This document shows, one piece after another, positions 52,748 through 62,569 of a DNA stretch of 64,000 nucleotides. This DNA is from Bacteroidota bacterium (GTDB lineage: Bacteria; Bacteroidota; Bacteroidia; AKYH767-A; OLB10). The stretch lies in contig JADKJB010000009.1 of the NCBI GenBank assembly GCA_016722525.1, forward strand, positions 62,001 through 126,000, written 5' to 3'. The translations under genes were made by a program, and so were the position numbers. Each line of letters opens with the position of its first letter. The first letter of the stretch is position 1. The notes beneath the pieces are model-generated. The model made no database searches. It was not told the DNA's origin and was given only the letters and a program-made list of their open reading frames with translations.

Positions 52748-54076
52748 TTATTTGGTTTCATGGAAAACGATTCCTTGAAGTTCTAATTCTTTCAGCACCG
52801 GCTCATAAATTTCTTTCATTACAGGAATATGGACACCTGTCAATTTTATTTTTCCTTCCAACAGCAGCTTCGCAACAATACCTAACGGCAGGCCTACAGT
52901 TTTTGCCATGGCTGTATATTGTTGATCATCACCTTTAACTACCAAGGAGGCAATGAGCTTTTCTTTGACGCCATTCTTCATGTAATCAAACTGATGTTGC
53001 ATTACAATCATATCTTTATCATGAGGTTGCAACTTCCATTTTTGTTCCAGCAGGTGCTGAAGAATTTGTGCAGGAGAAGCATCTGCAATTCCAATTAATT
53101 CATCTTCAAAAATACCGGTCCAGAGTACTTTACTCATAGCTTCACCATCAACTGGCAAACCACAAAATTGAGCAACAGCATCAGGCAGGTTTTCAGTTTT
53201 GACATTTTCGGGTAAAAAAGCTTTGATCAACTGCGAATAAGTTAGTTTTTCAGAACTTTCAACTTTGAAACTATCATCGGTAAGTCCCAATTTCACAAAT
53301 ACATCCCAAGCCCTGCAATAACCCGATTGTCTTAAAGTACCACGGAGAATTGTAGGTATGTTTTCAATACTGTAATGATACCGATAAGCCAGAGAGTCAC
53401 GGTTCGCATAACCCTCGAAAACACCCAAACCATCTATTCTTCAAGATTCGATATCTGTAAATAATCGGTTATAGGGAATGTATTTATATTCTCCATTTCG
53501 TATGTACCTGGCCGTCCCTTGCCCTGCAACAATAACGTTTCTCGGATTCCATGAAAACTTATAGCCCCATGGATTGTCATTGGATTCAGGAGCTACCAAG
53601 CCTCCGGTATAGGACCGAAATGCAGTGAGTTCACACCCTTCACTTTTTAATCTGTTTATCACCTCCATGGCCGACATATGATCAATACCCGGATCCAAAC
53701 CACATTCGTTGAGCATTAAAATTCCAGCCTTTTTAGCATCCTCATGCAACAACTGCATGTCGGGAGTCAGGTAAGAGGCTGTTATAAAATGTTTTGAATA
53801 CTTTACACATTCAATAGCTACCAGCTGGTGAAGATGTGGAGGAAGTAACGAAATTACCAGACTTGAATTTTTAACTTCCGTTTCGCATTGAGACGGATCG
53901 GTTACATCAAATTGGATGGGTCTGGAAGCTGGGTGACCTTTCGTTTTTGATGTTGCCGCTTCAATGGAAACATCACCAACAACTATATTCCAGCTTTGCT
54001 TTGCAGCATTTTTAAGTAGGTAATCGATTAAGGAAGAGGAGGAACGACCAGCTCCAATTAACAGAATTTGATGCAT
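52748..54076 (-). CDS. Saccharopine dehydrogenase family protein, internal stop
   Basis: Two same-frame ORFs, split by a TGA at 53441-53443, make about 442 residues. I start at ATG 54076 because M-H-Q-I-L-L-I-G-A-G-R-S-S-S-S-L begins the Rossmann fold; the ORF extends further but without family pattern. Conserved parts are N-E-C-G-L-D-P-G-I-D-H-M-S-A, S-Y-T-G-G-L-V-A-P, F-S-W-N-P and F-E-G-Y-A-N-R-D-S-L. These match the LYS9-like reductase family. In bacteria the true substrate is often unclear (lysine catabolism or a polyamine-like pathway). The stop falls between I-E-S and R-I-D-G where a Leu codon would fit, so it may be TTA or TTG changed to TGA. Confidence 0.85.
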
Positions 54077-54259
54077 AAATTGATTTATGACGCGAAAATA
54101 CCAATTAAAAATGGTAAGGGAATGATTTGGAATGCCATGAATTGTTACTAATTTTGTTGTTAATTCTAAATTTAGTGATCCGGTAAATTGCAATATTTTA
54201 CCGAATTTGGCACAACAATTGTCTCATGCCCTCAAAAATCTCTAATTCCTTATAATGTT

Positions 54260-55234
54260 ATGAATTTAAAAAAACACTATGCCTTTGTAGCACTGATGCT
54301 TCTGTTAGGCTATTCCGCATTTGCTCAAACCTCAAATGCCATTATTTTTACAGAAAATGGTTAAAAATTTACAATTATTTTAAACGGCTTGCGCCAGAAT
54401 GAAAAGCCCGAAACGAATGTTAAAGTAGAAGGTCTGAATGCTAATTTTTACAAAATGAAAGTCATTTTTGATGATGCAGCTTTAGGTCAGAACAATTTTA
54501 ACCTGGGCATTGAACCTGGCACTGAAACGACCTATGTAATACAGAAAAACAATAAAAATGTATATGTACTCCGTAATATGAGTATGGTTCCTATCGCACA
54601 GGCACCACCCAGTAATACCAGTTCTTCAGTTGTTACGTACAACCCGAATGCAGCTCCTTATACAGGAGGTGAAACAATAATTCAAGAAACCACCACCACC
54701 ACCACCACAAATGGCACTCCATCAGGGGGCGGAGTTTCAATGGGTATCAATATGGGTGAATCTGGTGGAAACATTAACATGAACATTTCAGGTTTCGATC
54801 AGGGAACTGGTGTTTCAACAACCCAGCAAACCACAACCATTTCTACTACCACCACCTCATCCAATTCAAATTACAACGCACCACCGCCGCCGCCGCCAAC
54901 TGCCTACCTTCCTGGTTATAATGGACCTATAGGTTGTCCTGTTCCTATGTCACCCAACGATTTTGAATCAATGAAAGCATCAATTGCTTCCAAATCATTT
55001 GAAGATAGTAAAATGACTATTGCAAAACAGATACTTTCAAACAACTGTTTACTTTCTGGACAGGTGAGAGATTTGATGGGGCTTTTTACTTTTGAGGATG
55101 GAAAACTTGACCTGGCAAAATATGCCTATGGCAGAACCTATGATATTGGCAACTATTATAAAGTGAATGATGCCTTTACTTTTGAATCATCTATTGAAGA
55201 ATTAAACAGTTTTATCAACTCGTACAGAAGATAG
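54260..55234 (+). CDS. DUF4476 exported protein, internal stop
   Basis: ATG 54260 opens a signal peptide (M-N-L-K-K-H-Y, cleavage after S-A-F-A-Q) that runs in frame to a TAA at 54361-54363. The same frame then continues as the 281-residue ORF from 54389. Changing TAA to GAA gives E-N-G-E-K-F-T-I-I-L-N-G, which reads smoothly, for about 324 residues. A PEGA-like N-terminal part is followed by a T/S/P-rich linker (a T-run, S-N-S-N-Y and a P7 stretch) and a C-terminal DUF4476 domain (C-P-V-P-M-S-P-N-D-F, L-S-G-Q-V-R-D-L-M-G-L-F). Its function is unknown; it is envelope-located. Confidence 0.82.
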
Positions 55235-55290
55235 GTAAATCAGACTTTATATATTTGCGGCGAAGTTTACATAAAACTTCGACTTAAATT

Positions 55291-55502
55291 TTTGTGACAA
55301 GTTCAAAGAGCAAGTGCAAAGTGACAAGTACAAAGTGACAAGTGCAAAGTGACAAGTGATCAGTTACCAGTGTTCGGTGACAAATGTAGTGATCAGTGAC
55401 AAGTGATCAGTGATCAGTGATCAGTGTTCGGTGACAAATGTAGTGACAAGTGATCAGTGACCAGTGTTCGGTGACAAATGTAGTGGCAAGTGATTAGTGA
55501 CC
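55291..55502 (+). repeat. 7-base-period tandem repeat array
   Basis: About 210 bases are built of GTGACAA, GTGCAAA, GTGATCA and GTGACCA heptamers. A longer unit that begins GTGTTCGGTGACAAATG and ends in TAGTG occurs three times (from about 55370, 55423 and 55463). There is no ORF across it and no spacer pattern like a CRISPR. A degenerate block of the same family lies at 44509-44616. Confidence 0.88.
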
Positions 55503-55535
55503 CACTAACAAACTAACCTGCATGAAGCAGGAAGG

Positions 55536-55645
55536 CACATCAGCTCATCAACACATCACCACATCATCACATCACCACATCATCACATCACCAAATCATC
55601 AAATCACCAAATCATATCAACACATCAACAAATCACCACATCAAA
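55536..55645 (+). repeat. G-free 8-base-period repeat abutting the DUF423 start
   Basis: Octamers such as ACATCACC, ACATCATC, AAATCACC and TCAACACA follow each other without gaps and run directly into the TTG start of the DUF423 gene. From 55544 to 55647 there is no G at all. It shares exact octamers with the repeat before the DUF58 gene. Confidence 0.88.
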
Positions 55646-56020
55646 TTGAATCTCATCCGTCTCGCCGCAATACTAGGAGCAACCGCAGTAATTTTAGGAG
55701 CATTTGGTGCTCATACTTTGAAACAGTATTTAACACCTGAACAACTACAGACTTTTGAAACGGGTGTGCGTTATCAGTTTTATCACACGTTTGCTATTTT
55801 ATTTTGTGGGTTGTTGTTCAATCACAATCCTCTTAAAAAATACAACATGGCAGCGGGTTCTTTCCTTGCAGGGATTGTATGTTTTTCCGGCTCACTTTAT
55901 TTGCTTTCAACAAGAACATTACTTGGTTTTGACAGTTGGTCGTGGCTGGGACCTATTACTCCAATAGGTGGCTTGATGTTTATTGTAGGTTGGGTGATGC
56001 TGGTGTTGAAGAAGAAGTAG
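55646..56020 (+). CDS. DUF423 membrane protein
   Basis: The 124-residue protein has four membrane spans and the DUF423 pattern: A-A-I-L-G-A-x-A-V-I-L-G-A-F-G-A-H, then L-K-Q-Y-L-T-P-E-Q-L-Q-T-F-E-T-G-V-R-Y-Q-F-Y-H, then G-P-I-T-P-I-G-G-L-M-F-I-x-G-W. The family occurs across bacteria (YgdD-like); its function is unknown. The start is the TTG at 55646, since no ATG lies in frame between the repeat and the first conserved residue. The frame is intact. Confidence 0.9.
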   Translation: MNLIRLAAILGATAVILGAFGAHTLKQYLTPEQLQTFETGVRYQFYHTFAILFCGLLFNHNPLKKYNMAAGSFLAGIVCFSGSLYLLSTRTLLGFDSWSWLGPITPIGGLMFIVGWVMLVLKKK

Positions 56021-56105
56021 TTCTGTATTAATTTTCGGTGAATTTACTTTTTCATTTTAATTTAACTACTTTTATAAAGGTATGTTAAGTTAAACTAATT
56101 TTATC

Positions 56106-56564
56106 ATGAAAATATATATATCATTAATTTCGTTTGGACTTTTTGTTTCGTTCCCTTACAGTTCATTTGGACAGCAAATTCAATCCATATCAAATTCGCC
56201 TTTTAACGAATCGACAAATGATAACAAATATCAGTTGAGACAGGCACAGAAAGTTCAAATTTTGAAGTCATCTTCTGCTGATAAAATTAATAACAGTAAT
56301 TTTTATATCAAGATATTTCCTAATCCTTTTAAAGAAAACCTTACAATCAACTTTGGTAAGTTGATGAATGTTGATGTTGAATTAAAAATATTTGATATGT
56401 TAGGAAAGCTAACAGCTCAATTTAAAATAAATATGGAAAATGATATTTTGCAAAAGGTTCTTGATTTGAGTCATTTAGAGAATGGAATTTATTTGATTGA
56501 GTTATCCTCCAAGGATGGTGCGAATCTGATGAATTACAAAATTGTTAAACTCGCACAAGATTAA
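56106..56564 (+). CDS. Very small T9SS-sorted protein, mostly sorting domain
   Basis: The 152-residue protein has a signal peptide (cleavage near S-S-F-G-Q, residue 23), only about 45 residues of polar sequence, and then a full type A sorting domain (I-F-P-N-P-F, then I-F-D-M-L-G-K-L, then N-G-I-Y-L-I-E-L, ending K-I-V-K-L). So it is close to a bare T9SS signal with a short exported peptide. It is the first of four T9SS-type genes in a row (spacing 4 to 45 bases), which suggests one operon. No function can be given. Confidence 0.75.
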   Translation: MKIYISLISFGLFVSFPYSSFGQQIQSISNSPFNESTNDNKYQLRQAQKVQILKSSSADKINNSNFYIKIFPNPFKENLTINFGKLMNVDVELKIFDMLGKLTAQFKINMENDILQKVLDLSHLENGIYLIELSSKDGANLMNYKIVKLAQD

Positions 56565-56568
56565 TAAA

Positions 56569-58154
56569 ATGAAAAAAATAGTATTAATTCTTCTCTTATC
56601 ATTTATATTTACAGGTAAGGGTAACGCTCAGGCTGGCACCGAGTTCTGGTTTGGGTTTATGGAGAATGCCGGCACTGTGAATAATCTTCATATGGTGGTA
56701 TTTATAGCAACTGACAGGCCGGTTTCAGGAACTATTTCGGTTCCTTTAAGTGGTTATTCACAATCATTCAACATAGTTGCAGATTCTGTGCTTGAAATCG
56801 AGCTGCCAGTGGCAACTGTTATGCATGTTGGGTCTGAAATTATTGAAAATAAAGGAGTGCATTTAGTAACCTCAGATTCTGTATTGCTTTATGTACTAAA
56901 CACAAAAATGTCTACTGGCGACGGAACAAGTGTTTTACCATCAAGTTTATTGGACACATCTTATACCATTTTAAGCTATAATGCCTCAGGAACCGGTTAC
57001 CCGGGACTTTCTCAATTTTTAATTGTCGCTACAGAAAATAATACAACGGTAATATTTGAACCAACAGATACAACCATCAATGGAGTACTTCCTTTTGCGC
57101 AAGATACAATCATGCTTAACGCAGGCCAAAGTTACCAGGTGCAGAATCGAGATGGCGATTTAACAGGATCAAGAGTTAAATCTGATTTTCCTTTAGCTGT
57201 TTTGGAGGTGTGAGAGTAACATGTATACCATGCCTACCGGAATGCCTGGCCTCACAGCAACCGACCATTTATTTGAACAAATGCATCCGGAAAACATGTT
57301 TGGAAACGAATTTACAACTACTCCGTTGATGCTGAGAGATTCCGGTGATACATTTCGAATTTTGGCAAAGGAAGATAGTACAATTGTTCAGATAAATGGA
57401 ATCTCACTACCTTCTTTAAATCATAACGAACACTTTGAAACTATTTTAACTTCAGCATCAATAATAAGCTCAAATAGACCTGTTTGTGTTGCTCAGTACT
57501 CAAACAGTCTTGGTTTTGATTATACTACAGGAGATCCTTTCGAAATGCTACTGTTTCCTGCGTCATATAGTTATAAGAAAACATACTTTAAAACGTATTA
57601 CAATTCGCCTGTTAGCAATTTTGATTTTTTAATTAATATTATTACGAAAAGTTCAAGTATTTCAACTGTTTTTTTTGGATGGGGTTCAAATTCCGGCTTC
57701 TGCATTTGATACAATTTCAGGGAGTGATTTTTCGTATGCATCTTTTCAGGTAGCCGATGGTACACATAAAATTGAATCGGATAGTGGTTTTATCGCGTAT
57801 TATTATGCTTTGGACCAGGTAGATTCTTATGGATTGTCGTTAACAGGATATGATAATCCCGTCATTACCCACTTAAATGAACGTCCAAACAAGGAAGAGA
57901 ATTTTAAACTATTTCCAAACCCGGCATATGATTTACTGACAATCCAATTGCCATCTACTGCTTTGAACTCAGATTACTTTACTATACAAGTAATTGATGT
58001 AAATTCAAAATGCCTCATAAATAAACAAATTAATAGTTCGCAAATTTTTAGCATTGATGTTTCAAATTTGAGTTCTGGAATTTATTTTATTTCAATCAAG
58101 GATATAAATAATGCATTCATTGGAAAATCAAAATTCTGTATTTATCAACATTAA
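56569..58154 (+). CDS. IgGFc-binding-like T9SS surface protein, copy 1, frameshifted
   Basis: Pieces 56542-57213, 57221-57709 and 57675-58154 make about 527 residues. ATG 56569 gives the signal peptide (K-K-I-V-L-I-L, cleavage near N-A-Q). The body resembles the IgGFc-binding N-terminal domain family: F-W-F-G-F-M-E-N, H-M-V-V-F-I-A-T-D-R-P, then G-M-P-G-L-T-A-T-D-H-L-F-E-Q-M. The end is a type A sorting domain (L-F-P-N-P-A, S-S-G-I-Y-F-I-S-I). Breaks lie near 57205 (T-run), 57220 and 57676 (eight T, seven needed). Family members are surface proteins of unknown ligand. A paralog lies at 60850-62438. Confidence 0.8.
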
Positions 58155-58198
58155 TTTTAAAAATCTAAATATACCTAATCTGAAAAAAATATTAAATC

Positions 58199-60822
58199 AT
58201 GAAAATTTACTCATCACTTTAATTACCTGCCTTTGCATTTCAAATGTCTTCGGCCAGGTTAACAGCAGTTTTTCAACTCAGGCAACTCCACAAGCAATAA
58301 GCTATAAGGCCATTGCTTATGATTCAACAGGACAGGCTTTGGTTAGCCAAACGATTACACTTCGGTCAGGTATTTTAAAGGGTAGCGAAACCGGATTGTT
58401 GGAGTTTCAGGAGACTCATGAGGTGGTAACTTCTGAAGATGGATATTTTAGTATTAAAATTGGTGAAGGTATCCGAACAGGAGGAGTTCAGTTAGAGTTT
58501 AAAGATATTAACTGGGGAGCAGATCAGTATTTTTTAAAAATGGAAATTGACGCGGCCGGAGGCTATAATTTTGGTGATGCAGGAACAGAGAAAATTTGTT
58601 CTGTACCCTATTCTTTTAAAAGTGCTGTCGCAGATAGTCTTTCGGGTATGAGCAAAGATTCGCTTATAATGATTTTGAATGGCGTTTCATCTACCTGTAC
58701 TTGTACGTTGCAGGATGCTTATGACAATGGGAATGTGATAATAGTTAATGCAGCGATAGGTCCTGTAAATTTTATTGGTAACAATTCAGGGATTTCTTTT
58801 CAAGTATTAAGAGTAGACGGGACAGGCTCCTTTAACAATGATTTGTCTTATTTTTACAATGCTAATTCATCGAACACAAATGCTTCAATATGGGCACGAA
58901 CCAATGGAATTGGCCAGGGTATTTTTGTGCAAAGTGATAATACAACTCCTCAAATTAATACTGCACTTTCTGTAGTTCAAAATAACATTGGTGCCGCCGC
59001 ACGGTTCAACAACAATCTTAACAGCACAGGACATAACAATCAACGTAACGTAATTGAGGTGCTGCAGGGCGGGGTGAGTATTGGCGGTACAGGAACAGCA
59101 CATGGTGGCTATTTTACCATACAAAATAATACTTCTACAGCGGCTGCTGTAAGAGGAGAAATAGGAAACTTCACACTCGCCGATCATAGAAGCAGCGCTC
59201 ATGCCCAGGCCGGTTCATTTCTGATTAACATGGCTGATAATGATGTCACCTCGCTGAGTGCACAAACAGTAGGTGTTGGAGGGGCCGCAACGTTTTTAAA
59301 TTCAAAAATTTCAAATTCTGCACCAGTGGTTTCAATACAGCATAATGGTATCGGAAATGGCGGTAATTTTACAATAAACAATACAAACAGCAGTGGAACC
59401 GGCATATTAGTAACAAATAATGGAGGAGGTAATGATTTTGTAACAAATCACAGTAGTGCCAATGGTTCAGGAGGATCTATCAACATAACAAACGCAAGTA
59501 ATACCAACACAGGATTTTCAATTAATCATGCCGGTTCTAATGGAAATGTATTTATGGTCAATCAAACCAACCCAACTTCAAACGGATTTGGAATACTAAG
59601 CAATTTTGGAGGATCAAATGGCGGCGCGGCTCAGTTCATAACCAACAATACAAATTTTCTGGTTCTGCAGTTATTGTATCAAATTCAGGAATAGGAAATT
59701 GTTTGTATTTGCAAAACTCAAATACTAACAACTCATTACCAACTTTAATATACATAACCAAAGTTCTCAAGGAAGTTTAATTGAAGCAAGACATTGTTGA
59801 TTTAAATGTGCCTCAATTGGCTGCAGTGGCTTCCTTAGCCAGTTTTAGCACAACAAATTTACGGCCGGTAGTTGATGCTCTTAGTTGGGCTGATAATGCT
59901 CCAGTCATGAGAGTTGCTTCAACAGGTGATAATGCTCAAGCTTCAGCGGGTGTTTTTACAACTACAAATTTTAGTGGAGGTGCAGATGCTGTTTATGCGG
60001 AAAATTTTACCTCAACAACAAGAAATGGGCATAGATGCTGCCGCAATTACCGGTGTAAGTTTAAATGGAGTTTCGGTGTGAGAGGTTTTGCAATTGGATA
60101 CTGGTTCCGCAATTTATGGGAGCAATCCTTCGGTGAGTGGAGGTTCAGGTTCTAAAATGGGTTATGCAGGTCATTTTGACGGTGATGTTATCATTACCGG
60201 CGAATTATATATGCCTGGAATTAAATTTATGGGCGCATTGTTAAAAAATGAATCTCAAGTCCCTGTTGGAATTGCCCCTGAAGAATCAACTGAAAGTTGG
60301 ATTACAGATTATGGAGCAGGGCAATTAGTTAACGGAAGCTCAACAATTACAATTAATTCAGATTACAAATATCAGGTCAACACCAATATTAGTTACCATG
60401 TATTTGTGCAAGCTGAAGGGGAATGTGAAGGATTATTTGTCGAATCAAAAAATGAAAATTCATTTACCGTTAAAGAATCGAAAAGCGGTGTTTCAAATAT
60501 TAGTTTTAGCTATAGAATTGTTGCAAAAAGAAAACACCTTGAAGATTTGAGAATGCCAACAGTGCCACAAGTACGCGCAGCAAGTTATGCTTACATGCAA
60601 CTAAAATGGCCGGAACTATTATCACAACAGCAAAGTGTTTATCAGTCAGTTTTAAGCAAATCACAATCTCTTCAGGCAGAACCCGCAAGAACAATTCCGT
60701 CTACAACCGCAGCTCCATCCAATTCAGCAACAAATTCTGTGCAACCATTACCTTCCACGCCGCCTTTAGTGACTCCACTAGAACCTACACCCAATGTTGA
60801 TCCGGAACAAGGAAAAGATTAA
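58199..60822 (+). CDS. Long repeat-rich exported protein between two IgGFc-like paralogs, frameshifted
   Basis: ATG 58199 gives a proper signal peptide (M-K-I-Y-S-S-L, ending V-F-G-Q) after one T is added near 58221. Frames 58111-59694, 59781-60155 and 60088-60822 follow, about 870 residues in all. The N-terminal domain (Y-K-A-I-A-Y-D-S-T-G-Q-A-L, then F-Q-E-T-H-E-V-V-T) is one I know from large Bacteroidota surface proteins. The middle is rich in N, G, S and T with degenerate strands, probably a beta-helix. The C-terminal part (A-Q-L-V-N-G, F-V-Q-A-E-G-E-C-E-G-L-F-V) resembles tail-fibre-like end domains and closes with a P/S/T-rich tail. No sorting domain is seen. Its role is unknown. Confidence 0.68.
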
Positions 60823-60849
60823 TTCGTTTTTTAAATTTATTTCTCCGTC

Positions 60850-62438
60850 ATGTCACTAAAAAAATTTAATAATTGGTTTTTTACTTATCTCATTCTTTAA
60901 AGCAAATTGCTCAATCCGGTACAAATTTCTGGTTTGGGTTTTTGGAGAATTTTGGTAACACCAATAACCTTCATATGGTGGTTTTCATAGCAACCGATAG
61001 ACCCGTTTCGGGGACTATTTCAGTACCTTTAGGGGGATATAATCAATCATTCACTATCGCTGCCGATTCGGTGTTCGAAATTGAGTTGCCGGCAACCACG
61101 GTGATGCATGTTGGGTCAGAAATTATTGAAAGTAAAGGAGTACACATTATAACATCTGATTCGGTATTGGTATATATTTTGAATACCAGATCAAATTCGA
61201 GTGATGGCACCAGCATTTTACCAATTCAGAATTTAGGGATTAGTTATTCAGTGTTGAATTATTATTCCAGAGATCTTGGAATTCCCGGTCATTCGGAATT
61301 TTTAATAGTTGCTCCTTTTGATAGCACTTCAATTGTTATTGAATCTTCTGATACAACAGTAAGTGGTAACCTTCCAGGGATGCCGATAAGTATAGTTTTA
61401 AATTCGGGACAAAGTTATCAAGTTCAAAACGGTGACGGCGATTTAACAGGATCTGAAATTACTTCCAGCTTACCAATTGCGGTTTTTGCCGGTGCAAAAG
61501 CCGCTGAGATTCCTTCTGGACCGGGAATGCCCGGCTTAACTGCATCTGATCATTTATTTGAACAAATGATTTCTATAAATAACTGGGGAGATTCATTTGT
61601 TACTGCTCCCTTGATGCAACGAGACTCTGGAGATACGTTTAGAATATTATCTATGAACGATTCTACTATCATTAATATTAATGGAATAATTATAGATACT
61701 TTGAATTCAGGCGTTTTTTGGGAATCAATTATAACATCCCCTTCTATAATAACGACCACCAAACCTGTAAATGTTGCGCAATTTGCAAACAGTCTTAGTT
61801 TTGATAATACCACAGGGTATCCTTTTGAAATGCTGCTGTTTCCTGCGTCATATAGTTATAAGAAAACGTACTTTAAAACGTATTACAATTCGCCTGTCAG
61901 CAATTTTGATTTTTCAGTTAATATTATTACGAAAAGCTCAAGCATTTCATCTGTTTTTATGGATGGGACTCAAGTTCTTGCTTCAGCATTTGATACAATT
62001 TCAGGGAGTGATTTTTCTTATGCCTCATTTCAAGTAACTGATGGAACTCATAAAATTGAATCGGACAGTGGATTTGTAGCCTATTATTATGCATTTGATG
62101 ATACTGATTCGTATGGTTTGGCACTAACTGGTTACAGCGACCAAAACTTAACTGGTTTATCACAATCTCAAGCAGAGATGATGAATTTAAAATTGTTTCC
62201 AAATCCTGTTGATGAAATTCTTTTCTTTTCTCTGCCATTTTCACCTTTAAAGGAAAGTTTGTTAAATGTAAAAATTTGGGATGTAAATGGAAGAGAAGTT
62301 TTATCAAAGAATGTTTCCAATTCATTAACTATTTCTGTGGATGTGTCGGCATTAAATTCAGGAATTTATTTTTTAGTTCTGTCAGATATTTCCAAAAAGG
62401 TGATTGGGAAATCAAAATTTTGTGTAAATCGCAGATAA
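60850..62438 (+). CDS. IgGFc-binding-like T9SS surface protein, copy 2, frameshifted
   Basis: The ORF at 60873 lacks a start; ATG 60850 gives M-S-L-K-K-F-N-N-W-F-F-T-Y-L-I-L, and one T added near 60896 links this signal peptide to Q-I-A-Q-S-G-T-N-F-W. About 530 residues follow, the same layout as the copy at 56569-58154: IgGFc-binding-like domain, then a type A sorting domain (L-F-P-N-P-V, N-S-G-I-Y-F-L-V-L, ending F-C-V-N-R-R). A stretch near 61827-61915 is almost identical in DNA to copy 1, while the flanks are much more diverged. It probably sits on the surface via T9SS. Confidence 0.82.
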
Positions 62439-62464
62439 TTTTATTTCTTGCGATTCTATTATCG

Positions 62465-62569
62465 TAAACCAACAAACTACTAAAACCACAAAACTACTAA
62501 ACCACAAAACTACTAAACCACAAAACTACTAAACCACAAACTACTAAACCACAAAACTATAAAACTAAA
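62465..62569 (+). repeat. G-free 8-base-period repeat abutting the M32 peptidase start
   Basis: AAACCACA and AAACTACT octamers alternate for about five rounds and end in AAACTAAA directly before ATG 62570. There is no G from about 62465 to 62571. Period, lack of G and position match the repeat before DUF423, but the octamers differ. Confidence 0.88.

Noticed and set aside
11826..54363. Alternative genetic code with stop codon reassignment
   Set aside because: Both TAA and TGA occur at the internal positions, and both also end well-formed genes such as guaA, recA and ltaE, so neither can be generally reassigned.
55522..55740. His/Ser-rich 72-residue ORF through the octamer repeat
   Set aside because: Its composition is just the repeat read in one frame, and it continues out of frame into the DUF423 gene.
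58199..60822. Phage tail fibre
   Set aside because: The repeat-rich middle and end domain resemble fibres, but it has a signal peptide and no phage structural, lysis or integrase genes lie nearby.
62465..62569. Possible CRISPR-like array
   Set aside because: The units are 8 bases, contiguous and without spacers, and there are no cas genes in the window.
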